A DNA stretch of 57,959 nt from a virus. This document shows positions 44,220 to 53,200 of the stretch, one piece after another (positions within the stretch are counted from its first letter, which is position 1; the number at the start of each line of letters is the position of its first letter). The stretch is from positions 1 to 57,959 of IMG/VR virus record IMGVR_UViG_3300022929_002041; one strand, 5' to 3'. Made by a program: the position numbers and the translations under genes. Below the pieces are notes generated by a model. It was not told the origin of the DNA. It searched no databases and saw only the letters and a program-made list of their open reading frames with translations.

Positions 44220-45236
44220 ATGTCAAATCTTTTTAAAAAGGCAGCCGTATTCACAGATATACACTTCGGTTTAAAGAGCAATAGCATACAACATAACCGA
44301 GACTGTAGTGATTTTGTGGATTGGTTTATTGATAAATCAAAAGAAGAAGGCTGTGAAACATGTTTGTTCTTAGGTGATTGGAATCATCACAGAGCAAGTA
44401 TTAACATGCATACCTTACAGTTCGGACTTAATGCATTAGAAAAACTAAACGATGCATTTGAAAAAGTTTATTTCATAACAGGTAACCACGATCTTTATTA
44501 CAGAGACAAACGTGACATTCATTCAGTCGAATGGGCTAAACATCTCAAAAACGTAGTCATTGTCGATCACTTTATCGAAGAGGGTAACTGTGTTATTGCT
44601 CCTTGGTTATGTGGTGATGACTATAAACTTCTTAAAAAGAAGAAAGGTAAATATTTGTTTGCTCATTTAGAGTTACCACACTTTTATATGAATGCTATGA
44701 TAGAAATGCCTGATCATGGCGAGACTAATGCTGACCATTTATCTCATTTTGAAAAAGTATTCTCTGGGCATTTCCATAAACGTCAAGCAAGAAAAAATAT
44801 TTGGTATATGGGTAATGCTTTCCCACACAACTATGCAGATGCAGGTGATGATGCTAGAGGCATGATGGTACTAGAATGGGATAAAGAACCCGAGTTTCAT
44901 TCATGGCCCGATCAACCTGTATACAGAGTGTACAAACTAAGTGAAGTATTAGATAACCCAGAAGGGTTGCTAATTAAGAATGCTCATGTTAGAGTACATT
45001 TAGATATCGATATATCTTATGAAGAATCAAACTTTATAAGAGAACAATTGATACCAAAACATGAATTAAGAGAAATGTCGTTGATTCCTGTTAAGTCTGA
45101 CGAACATGCACAAGACTTAGCACCCGGTGAGATTTCTTTTGAAAGTGTTGATTCAATTATTATCGAACAGATTAAAAACATAGAATCTGATTTCTATGAC
45201 AAGGGTGTACTATTGGAGATTTATCAGTCTATATGA
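44220..45236 (+). CDS. 47: Recombination endonuclease subunit gp47 (Mre11/SbcD family)
   Basis: The 338-residue protein shows the metallophosphoesterase motifs in order: AVFTDIHFG (motif I), FLGDWNHH (II), YFITGNHDLYY (III), YLFAHLELP (IV) and VFSGHFHKRQ (V). These bind two metal ions for DNA 3'-5' exonuclease and endonuclease activity. In T4, gp47 works with gp46 to resect ends for recombination-dependent replication and to degrade host DNA. Length matches T4 gp47 (339). Its stop overlaps the gp46 start as ATGA, so the subunits are probably made in a fixed ratio. Confidence 0.95.
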   Translation: MSNLFKKAAVFTDIHFGLKSNSIQHNRDCSDFVDWFIDKSKEEGCETCLFLGDWNHHRASINMHTLQFGLNALEKLNDAFEKVYFITGNHDLYYRDKRDIHSVEWAKHLKNVVIVDHFIEEGNCVIAPWLCGDDYKLLKKKKGKYLFAHLELPHFYMNAMIEMPDHGETNADHLSHFEKVFSGHFHKRQARKNIWYMGNAFPHNYADAGDDARGMMVLEWDKEPEFHSWPDQPVYRVYKLSEVLDNPEGLLIKNAHVRVHLDIDISYEESNFIREQLIPKHELREMSLIPVKSDEHAQDLAPGEISFESVDSIIIEQIKNIESDFYDKGVLLEIYQSI

Positions 45237-46999
45237 TCAATTTAAAACATGTAACTCTCAGAAACTTTTTAAGTGTGGGGTCAGTTACACAAGCAATTGA
45301 CTTGCAGAATGAAGAACTAACACTGATTTTAGGTGACAACTTAGACTTAGGTGGAGACGGTGCTAGAAATGGTACTGGTAAGACTACTATTATACAAGCA
45401 ATCAGTTATGCATTGTATGGTGTTCCACTTAACAATATCAAACAGAATAATTTAATCAATAGAACTAACGGCAAAGGCATGATGGTCACATTAGACTTTG
45501 AAGCCAATGGCGTTGAGTATCGTATTGAACGTGGTCGTAAGCCTCACGGCATGAAGTTCTTTATTAACGGAACAGAAGAAGAAGACAACGAAGCCCAAGG
45601 CGAAAATAAAGAAACACAACAAGTTATTGAAGACATCGTAGGCATGTCTTCAGTGATGTTTAGAAACATCGTTGCACTTAATACATACAGTCAACCATTC
45701 TTAAGCATGACACAAGGACAGCAACGTGATATCATCGAACAGTTGTTGGGTATAACTTTGCTATCAGAGAAAGCAGAAAAGATTAAAGTTATTATAAAGA
45801 ATAACAAAGAAGAAATTCAACAAGAAGAATTTAAAGTTCAAGCCGTTGAAGAGGCAAACAAACGAATAGAAGAACAAATCAACAGTCTTAAACAAAGAGA
45901 AAGACTATGGACAGCAAAGATTAATGAAGATATTAATACTTTAAAAGAGCAGATTGAGACTTTAGAAAAACTGGATATTGATGCCGAATTACTTGGACAT
46001 AAACAACTTGCTGTCTATAATGCATTAGTGAAGGATCATGCAGATATTGACAAATTATTGTTAAGAACACAATCTGATATAGACAGAGAAACTAAATCAA
46101 TATCCAAATATGAAAGAGAATTAAACATCTTAAAACAGAACAAATGTCATACTTGCGGACAAGATATATGTGATGATACTCATACAAAAATTCTGTCAGA
46201 AAAAGAAGAAAGCCTTAATGAATCTACAAAACATGCAGAAGAACTAGCAGAGGTGTATGTAGAGTTAGAAAAAGAAAAACATTCTTTGTTTGACATAGGT
46301 GAAAAGCCTGTTGTTTTTTATAGTTCTGAAGAAGAGGCTATTGAACACAAAAACAAAATTAAAGATTTATCAGCACAAGTTGAACGTAAAGAACAAGAAG
46401 AAAATCCATATACGGATCAAATCTCTGAAATGGAGTCTAGTGCATTACAAGAAGTTAACTTTGATAAGGTTAATGAATTATCTCGTATAGGAGATCATCA
46501 GAAGTTCTTGTTAGACCTATTAACAAGCAAAGATTCATTTGTACGTAAAAAGATTATTGATCAAAACTTGTCATACTTAAACTCACGTTTGACAAGTTAC
46601 TTAGACAAGATGGGTCTACCACATCAAGTTGTATTCCAAAATGATTTATCTGTAGAAATTACAGAGTTGGGTAGAGAGTTAGACTTTGATAACTTGTCTA
46701 GGGGAGAACGTAACAGACTGATTTTAGGATTGTCATTTGCATTCAGAGATGTTTGGGAGAACTTATACTTCCCAATCAACACATTGTTTATTGATGAGTT
46801 AATCGATTCAGGTCTTGACACAATCGGTGTTGAGAATGCTATGGCTATTCTTAAAGATATGACACGTAGACGTAACAAGTCTGTTTGGTTAGTATCACAC
46901 AGAGAAGAATTAGCAGGAAGAGTTGCTAGTGTATTACAAGTTATTAAAGAGAACGGCTTTACTACATACAACTCGACAAGGGAGTTGGAGGAGTTGTGA
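45233..46999 (+). CDS. 46: Recombination endonuclease subunit gp46 (Rad50/SbcC-type ATPase)
   Basis: The 588-residue protein has a Walker A motif GARNGTGKTT at residues 43-52. A long coiled coil follows, broken at its centre by the zinc-hook motif CHTCGQDIC (about residue 304), then a second coil. The ABC signature is LSRGERNRLILGLS and the Walker B segment LFIDELIDSGLD. A typical SMC-like D-loop and the His of LVSHREEL follow. It is close in length to T4 gp46 (560). It partners with gp47 in end resection. The last four bases (GTGA) overlap the start of a radical SAM gene, which is an unusual operon partner. Confidence 0.95.
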   Translation: MINLKHVTLRNFLSVGSVTQAIDLQNEELTLILGDNLDLGGDGARNGTGKTTIIQAISYALYGVPLNNIKQNNLINRTNGKGMMVTLDFEANGVEYRIERGRKPHGMKFFINGTEEEDNEAQGENKETQQVIEDIVGMSSVMFRNIVALNTYSQPFLSMTQGQQRDIIEQLLGITLLSEKAEKIKVIIKNNKEEIQQEEFKVQAVEEANKRIEEQINSLKQRERLWTAKINEDINTLKEQIETLEKLDIDAELLGHKQLAVYNALVKDHADIDKLLLRTQSDIDRETKSISKYERELNILKQNKCHTCGQDICDDTHTKILSEKEESLNESTKHAEELAEVYVELEKEKHSLFDIGEKPVVFYSSEEEAIEHKNKIKDLSAQVERKEQEENPYTDQISEMESSALQEVNFDKVNELSRIGDHQKFLLDLLTSKDSFVRKKIIDQNLSYLNSRLTSYLDKMGLPHQVVFQNDLSVEITELGRELDFDNLSRGERNRLILGLSFAFRDVWENLYFPINTLFIDELIDSGLDTIGVENAMAILKDMTRRRNKSVWLVSHREELAGRVASVLQVIKENGFTTYNSTRELEEL

Positions 47000-48012
47000 G
47001 TCTAGCCCTGTGGCACTGGCATATTGAAATTAGCAGTAAGTGTACATTAAAGTGTCCTCGTTGCCCTAGACAAGAAGTTCCTGACACATTAGTCAGTACT
47101 GAACTCAAATTAGATTTTTTTAAACAAAACTTCCCTGCGTTCTTTATATTAGAACATGTAGAGAAACTAACGTTCTGTGGTGACGATGGCGATCCTATCT
47201 ATGCACATGACTTCTTAGAAGTCATCCAGTATTTCAAATCAATTAAGCCTAGTATAGCAATCATTATCGTCACTAACGGATCATATAAAAATGAAGACTG
47301 GTGGACGAGACTAGCAGAATTACTAGACGAACAAGATCAAATACACTTTAGTATAGATGGCTGGGACCATGAGAGTAATAATCTCTATCGAATCAATTCT
47401 AATTGGTCTAGTATCATTACAGGCGTCTCTATCATCAATGATAAGTCTAATTGTTATACAGTATGGGACGCAATAGGCTTTAAGTTTAACGAAGATAAGA
47501 TTGGCGACATGCAGAATTATGCTAGAGACTTAGGTTTTGATGCATTTCAATTAACACGTAGCACTAAGTTCGGTAAGATATACGAAGATTCTTATGGGAA
47601 AGAAGATGCTTTACAACCACGTGATGATCTGTTATCATCTAGTCATAGATTTGAAAGAGAAGTCTTTAAGTTTACAGATAAAACAATTAAAGAACCTTGG
47701 ATGAAGACAAACATTAAGTTGTATGATGAATCTAAGTTAGTAGGAAATGAACGACCTCTATGTCATATCGGCAATAAAGGTAGTTACATTAATGCAAGAG
47801 GAGAGTTTTATCCATGTTGTTGGGTTGCTACAAGATATGGACACAACAATAAATGGAATGAAATTGGCAAGAAATATAATCTACATGAATTGAGATTACC
47901 CAAAATTGTAAAAGATAAATTTTGGGAAGCCGACTTTATACATGACTCTTACGAGTGTCAAACAAAATGTGCCCATCATAGGGTAGATAAAAATTATGCC
48001 ACCGAGTGGTAA
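46996..48012 (+). CDS. Radical SAM/SPASM-type protein coupled to gp46
   Basis: The 338-residue product begins with GTG overlapping the gp46 stop (GTGA). Its radical SAM motif CTLKCPRCPRQ has Cys16, 20 and 23. The C-terminal part has RPLCHIGNKGSYINARGEF, then YPCCWVATRYG and ECQTKCAHH, the layout of a SPASM-type auxiliary cluster. So this protein has N-terminal core and C-terminal extra cysteines, the reverse of the four proteins in the left operon. Proteins of this kind occur near replication genes in T4-like marine phages. The substrate is unknown; peptide or protein modification is the usual SPASM role. Confidence 0.85.
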   Translation: MSLALWHWHIEISSKCTLKCPRCPRQEVPDTLVSTELKLDFFKQNFPAFFILEHVEKLTFCGDDGDPIYAHDFLEVIQYFKSIKPSIAIIIVTNGSYKNEDWWTRLAELLDEQDQIHFSIDGWDHESNNLYRINSNWSSIITGVSIINDKSNCYTVWDAIGFKFNEDKIGDMQNYARDLGFDAFQLTRSTKFGKIYEDSYGKEDALQPRDDLLSSSHRFEREVFKFTDKTIKEPWMKTNIKLYDESKLVGNERPLCHIGNKGSYINARGEFYPCCWVATRYGHNNKWNEIGKKYNLHELRLPKIVKDKFWEADFIHDSYECQTKCAHHRVDKNYATEW

Positions 48013-48029
48013 GGAGATAACTACATATA

Positions 48030-48617
48030 ATGCCATCACCATCTAAGAACAAAGGATCAGGATTTGAACGAGAAGTTGCAAAATTTCTCAGTGAAACTTA
48101 TGAAGAAAGTTTCATACGTGCTCCTGGCTCTGGTGCTTATGTAGGTGGCAAAAATCAAAATCGTACAGAGATTTTGCATGAAGGACAAATCAGAAGTTTT
48201 AAAGGCGACATTGTTCCCGGAGAAAGTTTTCACAAGTTAAATGTAGAATGTAAGTTCTACGCAGATTTCCCTTTTCATCAACTTCTTTCTGGTTCATGCA
48301 GACAACTAGAAGAATGGCTCGACCAGTTAATGGACGTGCATGATGAAGGGGACTTTGACGTTCTTTTTATGAAGTTTAATCGTAAAGGACGTTTTGTATG
48401 TGTACCAAGTAAATACACATTCGTAAGTGATCAATTCATATATTACACATCGGACAAACACAGTGACTGGGTAATATTTGGATGGGATCACTTTTTTAAA
48501 TTCAATAAAGATATATTCAAAGCATACGCAGGCGACACAGAGACCAACTCAGAACCCACCGATGACACCAAGTCAGAACTAAAACTAAACACAACAACAA
48601 CTACAGTAGACTTTTAA
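48030..48617 (+). CDS. PD-(D/E)XK nuclease, Holliday junction resolvase-like
   Basis: The 195-residue product shows KGSGFEREVAKFL (N-terminal Glu), then FIRAPGSGAYVGG, IRSFKGDIV (Asp) and LNVECKFYADF (E-x-K). This is the core of archaeal Hjc-like resolvases and related PD-(D/E)XK nucleases. It could process branched DNA made by the gp46/47 pathway just upstream, as endonuclease VII does in T4. The last 30 residues are a low-complexity Thr/Ser/Asp tail. An AAGGAG ribosome binding site lies about 11 nt before the ATG, 18 nt after the radical SAM stop. A simple repair endonuclease is the alternative. Confidence 0.7.
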   Translation: MPSPSKNKGSGFEREVAKFLSETYEESFIRAPGSGAYVGGKNQNRTEILHEGQIRSFKGDIVPGESFHKLNVECKFYADFPFHQLLSGSCRQLEEWLDQLMDVHDEGDFDVLFMKFNRKGRFVCVPSKYTFVSDQFIYYTSDKHSDWVIFGWDHFFKFNKDIFKAYAGDTETNSEPTDDTKSELKLNTTTTTVDF

Positions 48618-48620
48618 AAT

Positions 48621-49050
48621 TTAGTATGGTCGTAATTTGTACTCGACCCTCCTCGAGGATGCAGTAACCCTGCTGACGGATTTGGAGTAGTGTCTTACAG
48701 ACATATAAACCGACAAGGCAATCGTTATGGTAGCGAACCTTGAATGAGTTCATATCTACTTTGATTTGATGATATGAAACATGCGTTGCTGAGAGGTCAT
48801 GCTTATTAGTATGATTGGCTCAACTACAGCCCAGTAAACATTACAGAGCAACCGGTTGCAATTGATTATAGTAACGTAATCGATTGGGGATAATCAACAT
48901 GGATGACAGGGGGTAATGACCTGAACCGTGGTAGTGTTTGATAGCACTACCATGGCTTCTAAAAGGTAATAAGACTTTAAACAATTACCTTATAAAATAA
49001 TCGATTAACCGTTTTAAATAAGAAATTACGAATGAACGAAGTGAATGAGT
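48621..49050 (+). ncRNA. Candidate structured non-coding RNA
   Basis: This gene-free stretch holds an unusual density of strong hairpins. They are GGTCG/CGACC (48628-48648); an 8-bp stem TTCATATC/GATATGAA (48749-48778); an 11-bp stem CAATTGATTAT/GTAATCGATTG with a 6-nt loop (48859-48886); an 11-bp stem CCGTGGTAGTG/CACTACCATGG with an 8-nt loop (48926-48955); and an 8-bp stem AAGGTAAT/ATTACCTT (48963-48991). The palindrome GCAACCGGTTGC is at 48848-48859, and GTTGCT near 48784 could pair with AGCAAC near 48848. No ORF of size and no tRNA, tmRNA or RNase P signature is seen. The strand is assumed from the upstream plus-strand operon; the stems are symmetric, so the minus strand is possible. Confidence 0.5.
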
Positions 49051-49054
49051 AATT

Positions 49055-49073
49055 GGGTCTTCAAAGAAGACCC
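49055..49073. terminator. Bidirectional terminator-like hairpin
   Basis: GGGTCTTC, AAA, GAAGACCC forms a perfect 8-bp stem with a 3-nt loop. It lies between the plus-strand RNA region and the end of the converging minus-strand gp51-like gene, where a terminator is expected. The flanking T-runs are short on both sides. Confidence 0.55.
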
Positions 49074-49091
49074 TTAAGAATGCTCTAGTGT

Positions 49092-49322
49092 TTAGAAGAA
49101 TGGCATTTGAGTTTTCTTAGTAGTTTCTAAGTGTTCCTCAATTAATTTGTTTATGGCTTTGCGTTCCGATAAGGACATGTTAAGGACATCTTCATATGAG
49201 GCACCACCACGCATATACCAAGCCAAAGTCAATGCGTTTGACTTTAAGCCCTGAGTATATTCTTCATATTTTTGTATTAACTCCCTTATCCCTTCAGGGT
49301 CGAGTGAAAGGAGTCTTAGACG
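49092..49322 (-). CDS. 51: gp51-like frame, expressed as -1 frameshift extension of gp26
   Basis: The frame encodes 76 residues after the slip site: RLRLLSLDPEGIRELIQKYE, then a block with ALTLAWYMRGGASYEDVLNM, and an end at TTKKTQMPFF. The pattern matches the short gp51-type (hub assembly) proteins next to gp26 in marine T4-like phages. No ATG, GTG or TTG lies between the last in-frame TGA upstream and residue 31, and the frame passes straight through the end of gp26. The simplest reading is that it is made only as a gp26-gp51 fusion of about 362 residues through a -1 shift at UUUUUUC (49328-49322). A rare ATT or ATA start is the alternative. In lambda-like phages a similar fusion makes the tail assembly chaperone. 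Confidence 0.7.
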   Translation of the reverse strand, partial: RLRLLSLDPEGIRELIQKYEEYTQGLKSNALTLAWYMRGGASYEDVLNMSLSERKAINKLIEEHLETTKKTQMPFF

Positions 49323-49328
49323 AAAAAA
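49280..49328 (-). promoter_or_regulatory. Predicted programmed -1 ribosomal frameshift signal
   Basis: In gp26 reading frame the codons GAT TTT TTC GTC TAA contain the slippery heptamer U UUU UUC (49328-49322). A 7-nt spacer GUCUAAG follows. Then ACUCCUUU (49314-49307) pairs with AAGGGAGU (49287-49280), an 8-bp stem with one G-U pair, whose loop contains a CCC/GGG mini-hairpin. Both tRNAs can re-pair in the -1 frame, which is the gp51-like frame. Heptamer, spacer and stem all match the known type of signal. Confidence 0.7.
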
Positions 49329-50176
49329 TCCGATGCATTCAATGTGAATGGTTGCTGATATTCATGTCCACATTCTTCTTTTGCTGGATCATCTGCACCT
49401 GCTGTGCATACAATAGTTAGAGGTTTAATTGTTGATTTCTCTCTAAGTTGTGTGTTATGATCTCTTATAGTTTCATAAGTTTTTGTATCGGCATTCTTTA
49501 GAAAATCATGTATATGATCGGTATCGGTTACTTCTCCTTCCGGAGTAACAATTTTTGTGATTGTTTGGGCTAAAATCTCCATGGTGAGTACTGTGATATC
49601 TTTTAATGCTTCAGCACTTACTAAAGTACGTTCTTGTTGATCTTCAATAGCGGATAAGTTTTTGTATTTTGCTTGAATCTCAAACTGTTTTAACCCTGCT
49701 TCATTCATTTCTTTATATTTTAAAGGTGCAAAATAAATTTCTAAATCATTGATTCTTAAAGGAGTTTTGTAATCACCTGCACCTAATGATTGTAATAGAA
49801 CTTGCAGATTGATAGCATATGTTCCTTGTTCTCCGCATTTTTCGCATTGAGACTCTACATCGATTGTTTCTTGTCCACCTGCGGCTTTGATAGAAATTAA
49901 TACTGTATCTAAATCAGTGCTTAATAGTGCCCAAGGATTCTTAATTGCCGGTACACAACTTTTAATAATCTCTACCATGGCTGTACCATTAAATAAGGCA
50001 TCTGGAGTTTTTGTCGTTATCTCATCAATTGCTGTCATAGGATAGACAGGCAATTCTTTGTTTTCAGGCCATTCAATGTCTTCTGGTGCGTAATTATCTC
50101 CACCTGACGGTAAAGTTATATGTACAGCAGGTCTACGAAAAAACTGTCGTAGCGGATTATTTTCATTTATTGTCAT
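49316..50176 (-). CDS. 26: Baseplate hub protein gp26
   Basis: The 286-residue product has FFRRPAVHITLPSGGDNYAP, PVYPMTAIDEITTKTPDALF, then VEIIKSCVPAIKNPWALLST and LDTVLISIKAAGG, which is the T4-type gp26 (baseplate hub) pattern. A Cys pair CEKCGEQG near residue 135, with further Cys near the end (VCTAGADD, EECGHEY), could bind zinc. T4 gp26 is shorter (208 residues). The stop codon lies two codons after a slippery UUUUUUC, and the -1 frame continues into the gp51-like sequence. The gene is divergent from the tape-measure-like gene, and each has a late box in the shared gap. Confidence 0.8.
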   Translation of the reverse strand: MTINENNPLRQFFRRPAVHITLPSGGDNYAPEDIEWPENKELPVYPMTAIDEITTKTPDALFNGTAMVEIIKSCVPAIKNPWALLSTDLDTVLISIKAAGGQETIDVESQCEKCGEQGTYAINLQVLLQSLGAGDYKTPLRINDLEIYFAPLKYKEMNEAGLKQFEIQAKYKNLSAIEDQQERTLVSAEALKDITVLTMEILAQTITKIVTPEGEVTDTDHIHDFLKNADTKTYETIRDHNTQLREKSTIKPLTIVCTAGADDPAKEECGHEYQQPFTLNASDFFV

Positions 50177-50213
50177 ATATGTTCCCCATAATAAAATACG
50201 GTATTTTAAAAAA

Positions 50214-50220
50214 CTAAATA
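50214..50220 (+). promoter_or_regulatory. Late promoter box (CTAAATA), plus strand
   Basis: CTAAATACTAG points toward the tape-measure-like gene, leaving a leader of about 55 nt. It faces the minus-strand box at 50230-50236 with only 9 nt between. Confidence 0.55.
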
Positions 50221-50229
50221 CTAGTGATA

Positions 50230-50236
50230 TATTTAG
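50230..50236 (-). promoter_or_regulatory. Late promoter box (CTAAATA), minus strand, for gp26
   Basis: On the minus strand CTAAATATATC points toward gp26 and gives a leader of about 50 nt. Together with the plus-strand box it forms a dyad CTAAATA-N9-TATTTAG. Confidence 0.55.
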
Positions 50237-50280
50237 TATTCCAAAACCATGCTAAATTAAAACTTATAGGATGACACTAG

Positions 50281-53200
50281 ATGGATGATTTTTCACCCGA
50301 AGAAATGCGAGAATTTAATGAGAATTTAAATTCTATGAATGCCTCTTTGGGAGCATTAAATTCAGGGCTACAAAATTTAGCCAATACTCTTAATCAAACA
50401 TCACAAGCAAACCAGTCAGCCGCAAAACAAACAGAAGAAAATACCCAACAACAAACAACTGCTTCTAATAAAAAGACAGAATCAGATAATAAAGCCGGCG
50501 AACAAATAAAAACAACTGCTGAAAAAATGTCAGGAGCATTACGAACTGCTACTGGTGCAGTTATTAGTTTTTCAGGTGCATTAGTTTCAGGTGTTGACGG
50601 TTTTGACAAATATACTAAAGCAGTATCTGGCTTTGGAGACTCAGCAAAAGAAACTGGTGACGCATTAGGTGGATTTGGTAAGTTTTTAGGTAACGCAGTA
50701 AACATATTAGCCGAGTTTACAGTCGTTACAATGAAACAGGCTGATGCACAAAACGAGTTTGCAAAACAAATGAACAGAATGGGTGCTGTTGTTGACACAA
50801 CTACCCAAGGTTTAGCAGAACAAGCAAGAGCCGCAGGAGCAAGTGCAGGTGACTTACAAGAATTAGCCGTAATTATTACTCAAAGTTCTCAAGCATTAGC
50901 ATCGTTTGGTGCAGGTACTTCTGAGGGTACAGCAAAAATGTTGGAAGTCTTCAGATTATCTGATGACCAAGAAAGAGAAATGCGTAGATACGGATTAACT
51001 CTAAGAGAAGCCCAAGAACAACAAGCATATTATATAGAACTACAAAGAACATCTGGTATTAATATGCAAGCCCAAGAACTGTCTGAAAGACAAGTTCGCA
51101 CCAGATCATTACAATATGCAAAAACATTAACAACATTATCAGAGTTAACAGGTATTCAAGCCGGTCAACTCAAAGAAGAACAAGCCGCAGTCCAAGCAGA
51201 CTTACGTAATAAAATTCGTAATATACGTGATCAAAATGATATTGAAAGACTTAAGAAACAGTTAGACGGCGACATTACTGCTGAAAAGAGAGCATCAATA
51301 GAAGCAGAAATAAAAGCAAGAGAACAAGAAGTACAAGTAAGAGTTGATGCTGGTAACCAATTTGCAGGTTTATTAGGCAGAGATATGGCTGCCAAAGTGA
51401 TGAATGTTATTGGCACTGGAGCATTTGACGAGAATACAAAAGAACTAGCAAACTTAGGTCTTAATGCCGCAGAACTTAAAGAAAGATTTGCAGGCTTGAC
51501 TGCTGGTTCAGACGAATACAGACAAGCAGTTGCCGAAACAACAGGTGAACTCGTAGGTGGTGTCAGACGAAACGTAGATAGGTTCGGTAAGTCTATGGAA
51601 CTTGCCGCCAACGCAAGTGAGATCGGCGCCGCAGTAGGCATCAACGAGAGAACAACAGATACAGCCAGACTCTTTGCTTCCCAAGATGAGGCTACGAATA
51701 GAGTATTAGAAAGTTTTGATGAAGTAGCAGAATCTACAAAAGAAGGTGCAGATACACAAAAAGATTTGGCTGCCACTCTCCAAGTATTTGAAACCAATGT
51801 TAGAACAGCCGCAGACGAGTTTTTAAATCAATTTAATCCGTTTACAGGTGGATTAAGTTTAGCAGGTATTGCTCTTACTGGACTTACCGCGGCTGCCACT
51901 TCAGCCGCAATTGCATTAGGAAGTATGTCGCCCGGAGGCGGAGTACTTAGTAATCTATTTGGTGGTGGCACCAAAACTGGCGCCGGCTCAATGGGGTCAA
52001 AAGGCACAGCGGCCTTAAAAGGCGCGGGTAGCATGTTTAAAGGCATGGGAAGATTAATACCTGGTGCAGGCGCTCTAATGGCTATTGGTGGCGGTTATAT
52101 GGCCGCAGAGGATGCAAAAGACGAGGCTGATTTACAACTTAATGAAACATTACTTGATGACAGTGCTACAGAGTATGAAAAAGATTTTGCTCGTAAACAA
52201 CATGAAATAGACACTACACAAGCCAATAATAAAGGATTAGGTATAGCAGGTGGTGGCGCCGGTGGCGCCCTTGCAGGTGCAGCCGCAGGTGCAGCCTTAG
52301 GTTCAGTTGTCCCAATTCTCGGAACAGCAATCGGTGGTATTTTAGGCGCTGCCTTAGGAGCGGCAGGCGGTTCTATGCTTGGAAGTTCGGTAGCAGGAGC
52401 CTTATCTCCTGAAGACCTAACAATGTACGGAACAAAGTTAGACAAAGATTCTGAAGAATATAATATGATGTCTGAGGATGAAAGGAAAGAGTATCATAGA
52501 ATTCAAGACCTAATTGCGGAGCAAACAGCAGAACAAGATAGATTGTCAAAACTCACTTTAGATGAAGCCAAAAAAGATAGAGATGGCCGAGTTCTTTATG
52601 AAGAAAAATTCTTTGGTAATAGTAAAGTAGACTTTGACTTGCTCGCCGAAATGAAAGAATCAGGTGAACTAACATCCGACATGCTTGAGGCTATACTGCT
52701 GGACAATGATATTAGCAAAGGAACAGAAGACCTCATAAGAAAAGAATTAGACTTACTTAAAAAGAAAGATGCAAAAGACGATGCAAAAGATCAAAAAGAT
52801 GAAGCAAAAGTAGCAGAAGCAAAAGAAGAAGAAGTAGGCGGCAGAACATTAGACATGTCTTCTGAAAATCTAGCCAAAATATTTGAAGCAGATATAAAAG
52901 CAGAAGAAAAAAGAAATGCAGAAAAACAAGCAGAACAACTTGCAATCGCACAAGCAAAAGAAGAATCTGCTACTGAACAAATTACACCTGAAGTTGTTGC
53001 TAATGCATTAAAAGAAACAGGAAGCGGCGCGCCTATTCCAGGAGTAGTTGATACAGAACAATTATTAGCAACAACACAAGTTGTTGAAAATATGATAGCA
53101 GATGCAGGGCAACTTACAGGTGCACCTGTACTAGAAGAAATCGAAACTACAGCAGAACGTATTCCTATAGATAGTATTTTAGAAGAAGTTAAAGTTTCTT

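Noticed and set aside
48621-49050. tRNA, tmRNA, RNase P RNA or group I intron in the hairpin-rich gap
   Set aside because: No cloverleaf, TTCRANY-type T-loop, CCA end, tmRNA ends or RNase P P4 sequences were found, and the gap does not split a gene.
51231-52445. Minus-strand frames inside the tape-measure-like gene, and a Leu-rich frame near 52757
   Set aside because: These are antisense shadows of Ala/Glu/Lys-rich coding; poly-Leu products opposite Lys/Glu codons are typical artefacts.
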